Assembly (NCBI GenBank): GCA_049840815.1
Contig: JASGJI010000004.1
Coordinates: forward strand, 259,592 to 323,591
Reading direction: 5' to 3'
DNA: 64,000 bases
Origin: JASGDN01 sp049840815
GTDB lineage: Bacteria; Chloroflexota; Chloroflexia; Thermomicrobiales; UBA6265
This document shows positions 34,121-42,409 of the stretch, one piece after another; positions within the stretch are counted from its first letter, which is position 1; every line of letters begins with the position of its first letter. The notes below the pieces were generated by a model. The model ran no database searches. It had not been told where the DNA came from and saw only the letters and a list, made by a program, of their open reading frames with translations. The position numbers were made by a program, and so were the translations under genes.

Positions 34121-35689
34121 TCAGTGCGTCATCGGGGGGAAGAACAGCAGGTCGGCGCCAGCGGCATCCATCGCGATCACCTCGTCGCCTCGCGTGCGGA
34201 CCTCCCGGTCGCGGTCTCGATGCGAGATGACGCCTTCACGGATGGGGGGCGACAAGGGAAGCGTCAGGGGGGTATCCGGCCCGATGGACGAGATCGTCAG
34301 CTTGCGGCCAGACCGTGCTGCATCGCGCTGGGCGAGGGCAGCATCGATCACGGCTAAGTCGGCCCAGTCGGGCAGATGGACGACCACGGTCCGCGCCGAG
34401 GTGGTCCGGATCGTCAGGGCATCGTGGGTGTAGGGGGATTCGATCGTGCACCGTTCGTCGTCGTGATCGAAGAGGAGGTTGATCGACGTCACATCCCCGT
34501 TATGGGTGACGCCCTCCCGGACCGCCTCGCAGAGCGACGCAACCGTGCCGCCAACGATATCGAGGTTGAACCCGACATCGGCAGCACCGATCGGCGCGTG
34601 GCCATAGGGGGCCGGGAAGCCGAAGGCGCCGCGCAGGCGCTGGGCCACATCGGTCGTGCCATCGTCGGTACCGGCCGAAGGCGGCACGAAGGCGATATCC
34701 CGAAGCTGGGCGGGAAGCAGATGACTGCGGATGATACGTTCCCCGTCCTGGAAGTAAGCGGAGTCGCGCCGACGGCCAAGGATGAGCGCGGTCTCGAGGA
34801 TGTCGCCGCTGTTGTTGCACTCGCCACGATCCGGATTGGCGTCCGGGCCGCAGTTCTCGATCGACCAGCCGATGTGGTTGGCGATGGCGGGCAACCCGCG
34901 ATCGTAGAAGGCCTGCACCGCGTCCATCGCCTCGATGTCGTCGTAGGTGTCGGCGTATTGGGCGAGCGACGAGAGGGCGCAGGTTGTGGAGTGGGTGTGC
35001 GTGCCGAAGCGATCGATGTCGTGCAGTCCCTCCGGCGTGAACCAGCCGTCGAGCAACTCGTTTCGAAGCTCCGTCGCGAGGTCGTACGCGGATTCGATCC
35101 CCAGGGTGCGATGAATCTTGACGAGCGGACCGAGCGCGCGGGCGATGCCGGTGATGAATGGCCCCGGCCATTCATGGACCTGGACCTGGTATTCACGGCC
35201 AAGGCTATTGGCGTCCCAGCCATCCGCGAACGACCAGTAGGCCCGGATGGCGGCGATCGATGCGTCGATGAGCTTGAAGGCACGTTCGTCCTGCCGGAAG
35301 TGGGCCAGTGCGTAGAGTGCGTGGAAACCCTCACGCAGGTTATGAGGCAGGAAGCGGACGAGGTAGCCGTCGATGCGATCGCGATTGAGGGGCAGCGCCA
35401 CCAGCTCGCTGTATGAGAAATACGCTGCCCTGGCGTGTCCCTCGATGACCTCGTCCGGCACGGCGATCCCGAGGACGGATTCGGCGACGAGCAGGGCGTT
35501 GAGGTGGCGTCCCGGCACATGGGATTCCGAATGCGAGTCGTTGAAGGCCATGCGGGCTTCGGGCAGCACCGTCGCGGCGAAGAAGGGGTATCCGTGGTCG
35601 TCGCGGTCGAAGACTCGGCCCATCGTTTCGCATCCGAGGGCGATCGCGCCGCGGAGATCGGTCGTGTTGACGTCCGAAAGACGGCGCAT
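34121..35689 (-). CDS. Putative alpha/alpha-barrel glycosidase-like protein (remote GH127-like layout)
   Basis: 522 residues with no signal peptide. Many paired helices are suggested (LREGFHALYALAHF, THTHSTTCALSSLAQYADTYDDIEAMDAVQAFYD, DILETALILGRRRDSAYFQDGERIIRSHLLPAQL), as in six-hairpin barrels, and the C-terminal TIRTTSARTVVVHLPDWADL resembles the beta domain of GH127/DUF1680 enzymes (usually 'lRIP.Wa'). The GECNNSGDILE segment may take the place of their metal-binding Cys region. The likeness is by eye and remote. Position upstream of the sugar importer suggests it cleaves the imported sugar. The start at 35689 has AGG upstream; the longer frame to 35815 is unlikely. Confidence 0.45.
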   Translation of the reverse strand: MRRLSDVNTTDLRGAIALGCETMGRVFDRDDHGYPFFAATVLPEARMAFNDSHSESHVPGRHLNALLVAESVLGIAVPDEVIEGHARAAYFSYSELVALPLNRDRIDGYLVRFLPHNLREGFHALYALAHFRQDERAFKLIDASIAAIRAYWSFADGWDANSLGREYQVQVHEWPGPFITGIARALGPLVKIHRTLGIESAYDLATELRNELLDGWFTPEGLHDIDRFGTHTHSTTCALSSLAQYADTYDDIEAMDAVQAFYDRGLPAIANHIGWSIENCGPDANPDRGECNNSGDILETALILGRRRDSAYFQDGERIIRSHLLPAQLRDIAFVPPSAGTDDGTTDVAQRLRGAFGFPAPYGHAPIGAADVGFNLDIVGGTVASLCEAVREGVTHNGDVTSINLLFDHDDERCTIESPYTHDALTIRTTSARTVVVHLPDWADLAVIDAALAQRDAARSGRKLTISSIGPDTPLTLPLSPPIREGVISHRDRDREVRTRGDEVIAMDAAGADLLFFPPMTH

Positions 35690-36104
35690 GTGCCTATCCC
35701 CTTGTGTCGAGTACTGGTCCCACCATGTCTCTCGCCTAAGCGCCTGAGGTCGCGCACCCACGAAACCAGGCAGAAGCAGGGCAAGATCTCGTCGCCGGCA
35801 ACCAGCGTTCAGCATCGTGTGTCCCCCACCGGGTCGCGAAGGTCGTCACGTTGTTTGCATGCCGAGGATAGTAGGGGCGCGATCGCGCCCCGTCAAGCCT
35901 TGCGGAGATATTGATCCAATATAGGCATAATTATCCACGAAATTGGAGAATCACTGGCCATCGATCGACCAATTGAGCATAAACATTCCTACATAGGATA
36001 CTTGCCCGAAATGGAGCTGGTCGCTATACTTGGCCACCTGAAGGCCATGCGATGAACCTCCACCGGCTACTGCGGACCTGCGTCGCTGCAGACAGGACGA
36101 TGCA
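35690..36104. other. Divergent intergenic region of the sugar locus
   Basis: No gene is seen in these 415 bases. The part from about 35910 to 36000 is clearly more AT-rich than the surroundings and has several CCAAT/ATTGG elements (for example near 35919, 35942 and 35970) that could bind the SorC-type regulator. A promoter for the rightward operon is at 36002-36030; a leftward promoter is expected here but none is convincing. Confidence 0.5.
36002..36030 (+). promoter_or_regulatory. Sigma-70-type promoter of the sorC-rhaB operon
   Basis: TTGCCC (36002-36007), a 17-base spacer and TATACT (36025-36030) match the -35/-10 pattern, placing transcription start about 70 bases before the regulator's start codon. 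Confidence 0.6.
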
Positions 36105-37097
36105 TTGACAGATGTGCCGAGAATTCACCGGACCGATCTCCTCGCCGAGGTTGCCGATCTCTACTACCTTCAGGACTGGACCCAATCGAAGCTTGCCCGG
36201 CACACGGGCCTGTCACAGTCACAGATCTCGCGCATGCTTCGCGAGGCCCGCGATCGGGGAATCGTCCAGATCCATGTGCATCGTCCGCTGCGCACCGCAA
36301 CGAGCTACGAACGCCAGGTGGGCGAAGCCCTCGGGCTCGCCGACTGTCGGGTCCTGGCTATCGACCCGGCGCAGGGCGAGCCCGACCCGGACGCCACCAG
36401 CGCCCAGGTCGGGGCGCTGGCTGCCCAGTACCTCCAGGACCGGATCGCCGATCGCATGGTGATCGGGGTCGGCTGGGGCAGCATGGTCCGGGCGACGATC
36501 ACCAGCGGCATCCTTCAGGGGAAACGCAACGTCACCGTTGTCCAGATCCAAGGTGGGGTGGGAGGAGCCTCCCAAGATGTCGATGGCGCCCGCCTCACGG
36601 CCGAGTTGGGGCGAACCCTGGGCGCGACCACGCACTACCTCAATGCTCCGATGATCGTCGCCGATCCCTCCATACGCATCGGCCTGATGCGGGACCCACA
36701 CATCCGCCGCACCATCGAGCTCGGTCGCACGGCCGATGTGTCGATCGTGGGCATCGGCGCCATATCGCCGCAGTCGGGGCTCTACCGCGCCGGCTACCTC
36801 AATGACGACGACCTTGCCTACATCGAGCGGGCGGGAGCGGTGGGCGATGTCTGCGGTCACTACTTCCGCGAGGATGGCAGTTCCTGCCCGCTCGAGATCG
36901 ACGACCGCATCCTTGGTCTCGCGCGCGAGGCGCTCCAGGCTATCCCCATCCGGGTCGGCGTCGCATACGGAACGAGCAAGGCCGCCAGCACGATCGGCGC
37001 GGCCCGCTCCCGCCTCATCAACATCCTAATCACCGACGAGCCAACCGCCCGCACCATGCTCGACCTTCTCGGCTCTCCGACGGGCACCGACTCGTGA
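36105..37097 (+). CDS. SorC/DeoR-type sugar-responsive transcriptional regulator
   Basis: 330 residues. The N-terminal HTH is LAEVADLYYLQDWTQSKLARHTGLSQSQISRMLREARDRGIVQIHV, the SorC-family pattern, and the rest is the sugar-phosphate-binding domain with IGVGWGSMVRATI, QIQGGVGG and ADVSIVGIGAI. Such proteins respond to phosphorylated sugars. It is the first gene of the rightward operon and overlaps rhaB (GTGA), so it likely controls its own operon and the divergent importer. The start is a TTG with AGGA 8 bases upstream; a GTG at 36114 is possible. Confidence 0.87.
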   Translation: MTDVPRIHRTDLLAEVADLYYLQDWTQSKLARHTGLSQSQISRMLREARDRGIVQIHVHRPLRTATSYERQVGEALGLADCRVLAIDPAQGEPDPDATSAQVGALAAQYLQDRIADRMVIGVGWGSMVRATITSGILQGKRNVTVVQIQGGVGGASQDVDGARLTAELGRTLGATTHYLNAPMIVADPSIRIGLMRDPHIRRTIELGRTADVSIVGIGAISPQSGLYRAGYLNDDDLAYIERAGAVGDVCGHYFREDGSSCPLEIDDRILGLAREALQAIPIRVGVAYGTSKAASTIGAARSRLINILITDEPTARTMLDLLGSPTGTDS

Positions 37098-38584
37098 GCG
37101 TCCTCGCCTTCGACATCGGCGCCAGCAGCGGACGCGCCTACGGAGCCTCCCTTGCTGGAGACCGACTGCACGTCGACGAGATCGCCCGGTTCCCGAACGG
37201 CCCGGTGCGCCGTGGCTCCAGCATCGCGTGGGACTATCCCGGATTGCTGAACCACATCATGGAGACCATCCGCACGGCGACGACGAGCGGCATCCGATAC
37301 GACAGCCTCGGGATCGTCACCTGGGGGCTGGACTTCGGGATCGTCGATGCCGATGGTGGCCTTGTCGAACTCCCCCGTCACCATCGCGATCCTCGCAATA
37401 TCACCGGAATGCGACGGGTGCTTGAGCGGATCGACCGGCGCGATCTCTTCGAGCAGTCGGGTATCCAGCACATGCGCTTCAACTCACTGTTCCACCTGGC
37501 CGAGATGGCGGCCGACCCGGCTCGGCCGCTGGATCGCGGCGTGGCCCTCCTCCAGATCCCCGACCTCCTCAATCATGCTCTGACCGGTATCCGGCAAAAC
37601 GAATACACCAATGCCACGACCACACAGCTGATCGACATCCGGACTGGCGACTGGAACCTGTCCCTGTTTGACCGGATCGGGGTCCCCCGCCATCTCGTTC
37701 ATCCGGTCACGCACGCACCGGCATCCATCGGCCCACTCCGCTCGCAACACGCGGCTGGCGAGATCGATGTCATCACCGTGGCCAGTCACGATACGGCGTC
37801 GGCCGTCATCGCCGCGCCGCTCACCCCGCGGACGGCGTTCCTGAGTTGCGGAACCTGGTCGCTGCTGGGAGCTGAGCTGGGCCACCCGATCCTCACTGAC
37901 CGCGCTTTCGCCCTGAATGTGAGCAATGAGGGCGGTGTGGCGGGCACCACGAGGCTGCTCAAGAACATCATGGGGCTCTGGATCCTCGAGTCTTGCCGTC
38001 GGGCCTGGGATCTCTACCCGAGCGATCCCCATCACCTCATCGACGCCGCGCGGGAGGCCGTTGACATCCACGCCTATATCGATCCGGACGATCCAGCCTT
38101 CGAAGCGCCGGACTCGATGCCCGATGCGATCTGGAGTTCGCTCGCGGCATCCGGCCAGGAACTCCCCTCCACACGAGGCGAGATAGTGCGTGTCATCCTG
38201 CAAAGCCTTGCCCTGAAATACCGATACACCCTCGATCTCATCGAATCCGCAGTCGGGGAGCGGTTCGACGCCCTGCAGATCGTGGGGGGTGGGGCGAACA
38301 ATGCACTGCTCTGCCAGTGGACGGCCAATGCCATCGGCCGGCCGGTGCTGGCTGGCCCGGTCGAGGCCACCATGCTCGGCAATGTCGCCATGCAACTCCT
38401 GCACCGGGGTGACGTCTCCTCGGTTCAGGAGTTCCGCGCCATCGTGCAGGCGACCTTCCCGCCCACCTGCTACGAGCCGCGCGATGGCGATGACTGGGAT
38501 GCACGGTACGAACATTTCCAGACAGTCGCTGGCCGTGAACCAGCAGCGCACGTGACCGCGACGGTCGAGGAGTTCAGACCATGA
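37094..38584 (+). CDS. rhaB: Rhamnulokinase
   Basis: 496 residues. DIGASSGRAYGASL at the N-terminus is the rhamnulokinase form of the FGGY phosphate-binding loop; WGLDFGIVDADG, FNSLFHLAEM, the VASHDTASAVIAAP segment, FLSCGTWSLLG and IVGGGANNALLCQWTANAIGRPVLAGPVEATMLGN are all family blocks. It phosphorylates L-rhamnulose at O1 with ATP; L-fuculose is a possible alternative. The GTG start overlaps the regulator's stop. No rhamnose isomerase gene lies in the window, so the step before it must be encoded elsewhere or the substrate enters as the ketose. Confidence 0.88.
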   Translation: MSVLAFDIGASSGRAYGASLAGDRLHVDEIARFPNGPVRRGSSIAWDYPGLLNHIMETIRTATTSGIRYDSLGIVTWGLDFGIVDADGGLVELPRHHRDPRNITGMRRVLERIDRRDLFEQSGIQHMRFNSLFHLAEMAADPARPLDRGVALLQIPDLLNHALTGIRQNEYTNATTTQLIDIRTGDWNLSLFDRIGVPRHLVHPVTHAPASIGPLRSQHAAGEIDVITVASHDTASAVIAAPLTPRTAFLSCGTWSLLGAELGHPILTDRAFALNVSNEGGVAGTTRLLKNIMGLWILESCRRAWDLYPSDPHHLIDAAREAVDIHAYIDPDDPAFEAPDSMPDAIWSSLAASGQELPSTRGEIVRVILQSLALKYRYTLDLIESAVGERFDALQIVGGGANNALLCQWTANAIGRPVLAGPVEATMLGNVAMQLLHRGDVSSVQEFRAIVQATFPPTCYEPRDGDDWDARYEHFQTVAGREPAAHVTATVEEFRP

Positions 38585-39279
38585 CCAGGCCGATGTCCCC
38601 GAAGCTCGCCGATCTCGCCCAGTATTCCGCCAATGTCGTTCGGTCAGGGCTTGCCGTTGGTCCCGGCGGGAACACCAGCGTGCGGGATGGCACTACCATG
38701 TGGATCTCGCCCAGTGGCCTGGCACTCGATGCCATCGCGAACGAGCAATGGGTCGCCCTCGACATCGCGACTGGCCAGCCCGTGCACGCACCGTTGCGCC
38801 CGTCATCCGAATACCTGATGCACCTTGGCATCTACCGGGAGCGTCCGGACGTGCACGCCATCGTCCACACCCATCCGACCTACACGATCGCGGTCGCCAG
38901 CACCGGATACGACACCATCCCGATCATGTTCCCCGATCATGTCGCCATCGCCGGGTGCCTTGCGGCGCTGGAATACATCACCCCCTGCACCCCGGAGCTT
39001 GCGGAAACGGTCTCTAGGGAACTGGCAGCACCGGCGGCACCTGGGCTCATCCTTCGGAATCATGGCCTCATCACCGTCGGCGCCACGATGCGTGAGGCCT
39101 GGAACCGCACCATCGTCACCGAGGAGGCGGCGCGAGTCTTCACCTTCGCGCGTCTCCTCGGAACGCCGCGCATCCTCACGGACGACGAGTGTGAGGCGAT
39201 CCTGGCCCTCGACGCCGAACGCTACCGCCAACAACTCCTGCGGGTGGCAGACGCCAACGGATCGCACGACCTGCGATGA
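38581..39279 (+). CDS. Class II aldolase (fuculose/rhamnulose-phosphate aldolase-like)
   Basis: 232 residues. GPGGNTSVRDGTTMWISPSG at the N-terminus, the zinc ligands in IVHTHPTYTIA and the third His in LRNHGLITVGATMREAW fit the class II aldolase/adducin family (FucA, RhaD, AraD). It should split a ketose 1-phosphate into dihydroxyacetone phosphate and an aldehyde. It overlaps rhaB by four bases, so it most likely acts on the rhaB product. FucA-like length suggests fuculose-type, but rhamnulose-type is equally possible by context. Confidence 0.85.
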   Translation: MTRPMSPKLADLAQYSANVVRSGLAVGPGGNTSVRDGTTMWISPSGLALDAIANEQWVALDIATGQPVHAPLRPSSEYLMHLGIYRERPDVHAIVHTHPTYTIAVASTGYDTIPIMFPDHVAIAGCLAALEYITPCTPELAETVSRELAAPAAPGLILRNHGLITVGATMREAWNRTIVTEEAARVFTFARLLGTPRILTDDECEAILALDAERYRQQLLRVADANGSHDLR

Positions 39280-40694
39280 CCCGATGCGCCTACCTGGGGA
39301 TCGACCTTGGGACGCAGGGGGTCCGCGTCGTCGCCCTTGGTGGCGACGGTGAGTTGATCGCAACGTCAATGCGTCCCTTCGCAAACGTCACCGCACCCAC
39401 GCAGGACCCGAGACGTTGGCTCGATCATGCCCTGTACGGCCTGGCGGAGGTCGCCGCAGCGTGTGCTGCGCAGGGTGCGTCGATCCGGTCACTCTCGTTC
39501 TCGGGGACGTCCGGCACCGTGGTTCCGCTCGACCGCAAGCACCAGCCAGTTGCAGAGGCCCTGATGTACCACGACACCCGGTCTCGTGAGGTTGCAGCCG
39601 CCATCTCCGAGCGTACTGGCGTGCGCATGAATGCCAGCTGGGGCTTGCCGAAGATTGCCTGGTTCCACGCCACCAAACCGGACCTCGGCGCCACCATCGC
39701 TGGGTGGCGTCATCCGAACGACCTGCTGCTCGGCGCGCTCACCGGGCGATGGGACATCACGGACGAGGGCAGCGCCCTGAAGACCGGGTACGACCTGGAA
39801 GCCCGGGCCTGGGTGGAGCCGGTGCTGGAAGCTGCGCGGGTGGATCGGGACCTCCTGCCCAAGGTCGTGCCGTCCGGCAGCGTCGTCGCATGGGGGATAT
39901 CGTCAATCCCCGGAATGGGGAAGACCGCCGTCGTTAGCGGCTCCACGGACGGCGTCTGCTCGCATATCGCCTCCGGTGCCATGACACCGGGAGCCTGGAA
40001 CACCACGCTCGGCACCACGATGGTCATCAAGGGCGTCAGCGAGGCGCCCATTCGCGACCCCGAACATCGCATCTACAACCACCGACACCCCGATGGGGGA
40101 TGGATTCCCGGGGCAGCGAGCGCCACTGGAGCGGGCTGGATCACGTCACACTTCTCCGGGCACGGTCTCGACGAAATCACCACCTCGGCGGCCACACACA
40201 TACCCACGACCATCCTTGCCTGGCCACTGCATACGCGGGGCGAGCGATTCCCATTCCCTGCTCCGGACGCTCATGGGTTCTTTCCGGACGATGCAGGCCC
40301 GAGCCTCGCATTCGCGGCAGGGCTGGAGGGGGTCGCCTTTCTCGAGCGCATGGCGTATACGCTCCTGGCGAGCCTGGGAGCGCAGTCGGTGGGGCCTGTG
40401 GGGACAACAGGTGGCGGATCAAGGAATACGCTCTGGACCCGCATCCGCAGTGCGGTGCTGGACCGACCGATCGTGCGCGTACGCCAAGCCGATGCCGCCG
40501 TAGGAGCGGCGATCCTCGGGGCGGCGAGCGTCGATTTCTCTTCGCTGGCAGAGGCGGGTAGGCAACTCATCATTCCTGACGGGATTGTCATCCCGGACCG
40601 TTCGCTCGTTGAAGCCTATCGGGAGCGATACGGCCTGTTCGTCGATCACCTGGTTGCGCGAGGGGATCTCGTAGACGGGAGCATTTGGCGATGA
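39276..40694 (+). CDS. FGGY-family carbohydrate kinase
   Basis: 472 residues. GIDLGTQGVRVVALGGDG is the N-terminal phosphate loop, with SFSGTSGTVVPLD, HDTRS, STDGVCSHIASG, NTTLGTTMVIKG and the C-terminal adenosine motif GPVGTTGGGSRNTLWTRIRSAVLDRPI. It is xylulokinase/gluconokinase-like but not closely like rhaB, so it probably phosphorylates a different sugar. It overlaps the aldolase and phosphatase genes by four bases each, making it co-translated with them. The specific sugar is unknown. Confidence 0.82.
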   Translation: MTRCAYLGIDLGTQGVRVVALGGDGELIATSMRPFANVTAPTQDPRRWLDHALYGLAEVAAACAAQGASIRSLSFSGTSGTVVPLDRKHQPVAEALMYHDTRSREVAAAISERTGVRMNASWGLPKIAWFHATKPDLGATIAGWRHPNDLLLGALTGRWDITDEGSALKTGYDLEARAWVEPVLEAARVDRDLLPKVVPSGSVVAWGISSIPGMGKTAVVSGSTDGVCSHIASGAMTPGAWNTTLGTTMVIKGVSEAPIRDPEHRIYNHRHPDGGWIPGAASATGAGWITSHFSGHGLDEITTSAATHIPTTILAWPLHTRGERFPFPAPDAHGFFPDDAGPSLAFAAGLEGVAFLERMAYTLLASLGAQSVGPVGTTGGGSRNTLWTRIRSAVLDRPIVRVRQADAAVGAAILGAASVDFSSLAEAGRQLIIPDGIVIPDRSLVEAYRERYGLFVDHLVARGDLVDGSIWR

Positions 40695-41305
40695 CGATCC
40701 TTCATCTGGTCCGCCACGGGTCGACGCCGTGGACGGAAGACGGGAATCGTTATACGGGCAGCACCGATGTGCCGCTTTCCCCGACTGGCCGCGAAGAGGT
40801 GGAACGGACGGGTCGAGGAATGGCGACGCTCGCTGTCGATGCGGTCATGACGTCCCCGCTCCTTCGCGCGGCGGAGACGGCATCGACAATCGCTTGGTCT
40901 CACGGGCTGGAACCGGTAATGGAGCCGGGGTTGGCCGAGATCGACTTCGGGCAATGGGAAGGGCTCCGCAGGGCGGAGATCCTGCTTCACCACCCGCAGG
41001 CGTGGGAGACGTGGCGCCAGCGTCCGGAGGTGACCCGAGCCGGCACTACCGGGGAGACTGGGGCCGATGTCGTCGTGCGGGCACTGGCAGCACTTGATGG
41101 TATCGCGGCGACGTTCCCCGACGGTGAGGTGATCGCGGTGACGCACAACACGCTGATCCGCCTCGTGCTTGTCGCGATCCTGGGAGCCCCCCTCAAGAGC
41201 TATGGTTCGCTCGTGATCGAGCCTGGCAGTGTGACCCAGATCGAGTTGCTGCGTGACGCCGACCCGCGGATCATTGCGACCAATCGAGTACTGGTTCATA
41301 GTTGA
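40691..41305 (+). CDS. Histidine-phosphatase (phosphoglycerate mutase-like) protein
   Basis: 204 residues. HLVRHGSTPW has the phospho-accepting RHG motif, MTSPLLRAAETA and VMEPGLAEIDFGQWEG are family blocks, and VIAVTHNTLIRLVLVAILG holds the second catalytic His. It is the last gene of the operon, so a sugar-phosphate phosphatase function is plausible. The ATG at 40691 overlaps the kinase stop (ATGA). It removes phosphate from an unknown compound, perhaps to relieve build-up of phosphorylated sugar. Confidence 0.85.
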   Translation: MTILHLVRHGSTPWTEDGNRYTGSTDVPLSPTGREEVERTGRGMATLAVDAVMTSPLLRAAETASTIAWSHGLEPVMEPGLAEIDFGQWEGLRRAEILLHHPQAWETWRQRPEVTRAGTTGETGADVVVRALAALDGIAATFPDGEVIAVTHNTLIRLVLVAILGAPLKSYGSLVIEPGSVTQIELLRDADPRIIATNRVLVHS

Positions 41306-41358
41306 CTTCGTCAGGCGTTGACAACGACATCCGCCACAACCCGGCACCCGATTGTGAC

Positions 41359-41373
41359 GTCACATTTCGTCAC
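41359..41373 (+). repeat. Right copy of GTCACA-TTTCGTCAC motif (possible integrase arm site)
   Basis: GTCACATTTCGTCAC differs from the left copy at 10690 by one missing A. It lies 118 bases inside the right 18-bp repeat. Confidence 0.4.
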
Positions 41374-41490
41374 GAATGCATCCAAACATGGCCATATACG
41401 ACCAGATTGCGCTGACTCGGTCTCGTCAGTATGGCGCATACGTACGCACCAAATCGCACTATTCGCCGCAAGGCCACATGGCGCTTCTGC

Positions 41491-41508
41491 AATCCTTTAC
41501 CCGGCACC
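41491..41508 (+). repeat. attR-like direct repeat of the tRNA-Leu 3' end
   Basis: An exact 18-base copy of 10618-10635 in the same orientation, with no tRNA 5' part before it. It sits in the last codons of the serine recombinase remnant, as expected if that gene's 3' end originally abutted tRNA-Leu. Confidence 0.85.
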
Positions 41509-41566
41509 ACGTTGACCTTACTCGAACCTACGCGCTGATAAAGCACGGTGTTGGGCAACGAATCAG

Positions 41567-41596
41567 CGGCACCGAGCACTTGTTCGGTGCCGTTTT
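41567..41596 (+). terminator. Hairpin with T-run near the right repeat
   Basis: CGGCACCGA (41567-41575) pairs with TCGGTGCCG (41584-41592), followed by TTTT. It has the shape of an intrinsic terminator on the plus strand, but it also lies in the recombinase remnant's 3' region and is 260 bases from the operon's last stop. Confidence 0.35.
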
Positions 41597-42409
41597 CGTG
41601 TGCGGCGCTTCGGTGAGCCGCCGCCGTGATCTGTGCCACCAGAGCCTGTTGTTGGGTGTCTGGGGTCAGCAGATGCCCGTCGTCATCGATCCAGATCTGC
41701 GCGAAGTAGGCGCGGAGCAGTCGTCGTTTCACAGTGTCACTCGCCGCCGCGTAGAAGGCCCCCGTCCGCTCGAGCAGGTCGAGGTAGCGGAGCAGCGTGT
41801 CCGATTCCTGCTGGATCACCTCAGCCGTGGTCGACAACCGCTGTGTCAACGTCGCGCGCTGGACCTGGAGATTGCGGAGCCGGTCCTGCACCTTGCCCGT
41901 GGTGAGGGTCCCGTCGGCGGCGAGATCGAGCAGCCGCTCCTCCTTGCCGTCCAGCGCGGCAAGTTCCTTCTTGACCCGTGCGTGCGCCTCTCGTTCCACC
42001 TTGAGCCGTTGGTCGAGGTGCGCGGCCACCTGCGCTCGCATCGTCGCGATCACGTCTGGCGTCAGCTGGAGCCGCTCCACGGCGCGCAGAACCGCGTCTT
42101 CGACCAGAGCGGGACGGGGAGATACGGCAAGTCGCATTCATGGCGCTGTTTGCCCATGCAGAGGTAGTAGGCATACACCTCGCCGTAGCGATTGATGGCT
42201 TGGGTGTAGACCAATTGGCGGGTGCGCCCCTGGGTGTGGCAGCGTCCACAGTGCAGCATCCCGCGCAGAACGTGATTGTGGGTGATATCGCGCTGGGTGC
42301 GCTGCATCCGGGCATCGAGCACCTGTTGCACGCGTTCGAAGACCTCCGGCGTCACGAGCGCCTCGTGGCGACCCGGGTAGACCTGGCCCTTGTAGGTCAC
42401 CATCCCTAG

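Larger units (their letters stand above)
10636..41508 (+). mobile_element. Putative 30.9-kb integrated element at tRNA-Leu
   Basis: The interval is bounded by the 18-bp direct repeat at the tRNA-Leu end and at 41491. It includes a type I restriction-modification operon, a tyrosine integrase, an excisionase-like HTH protein, phage-like DNA genes, three unknown genes and a sugar utilisation locus. A GTCACA-TTTCGTCAC motif is found inside both ends (10690 and 41359). The integrase lies mid-interval rather than at an end, so the interval may be composite. The bounds are seen; mobility and single origin are inferred. Confidence 0.6.
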
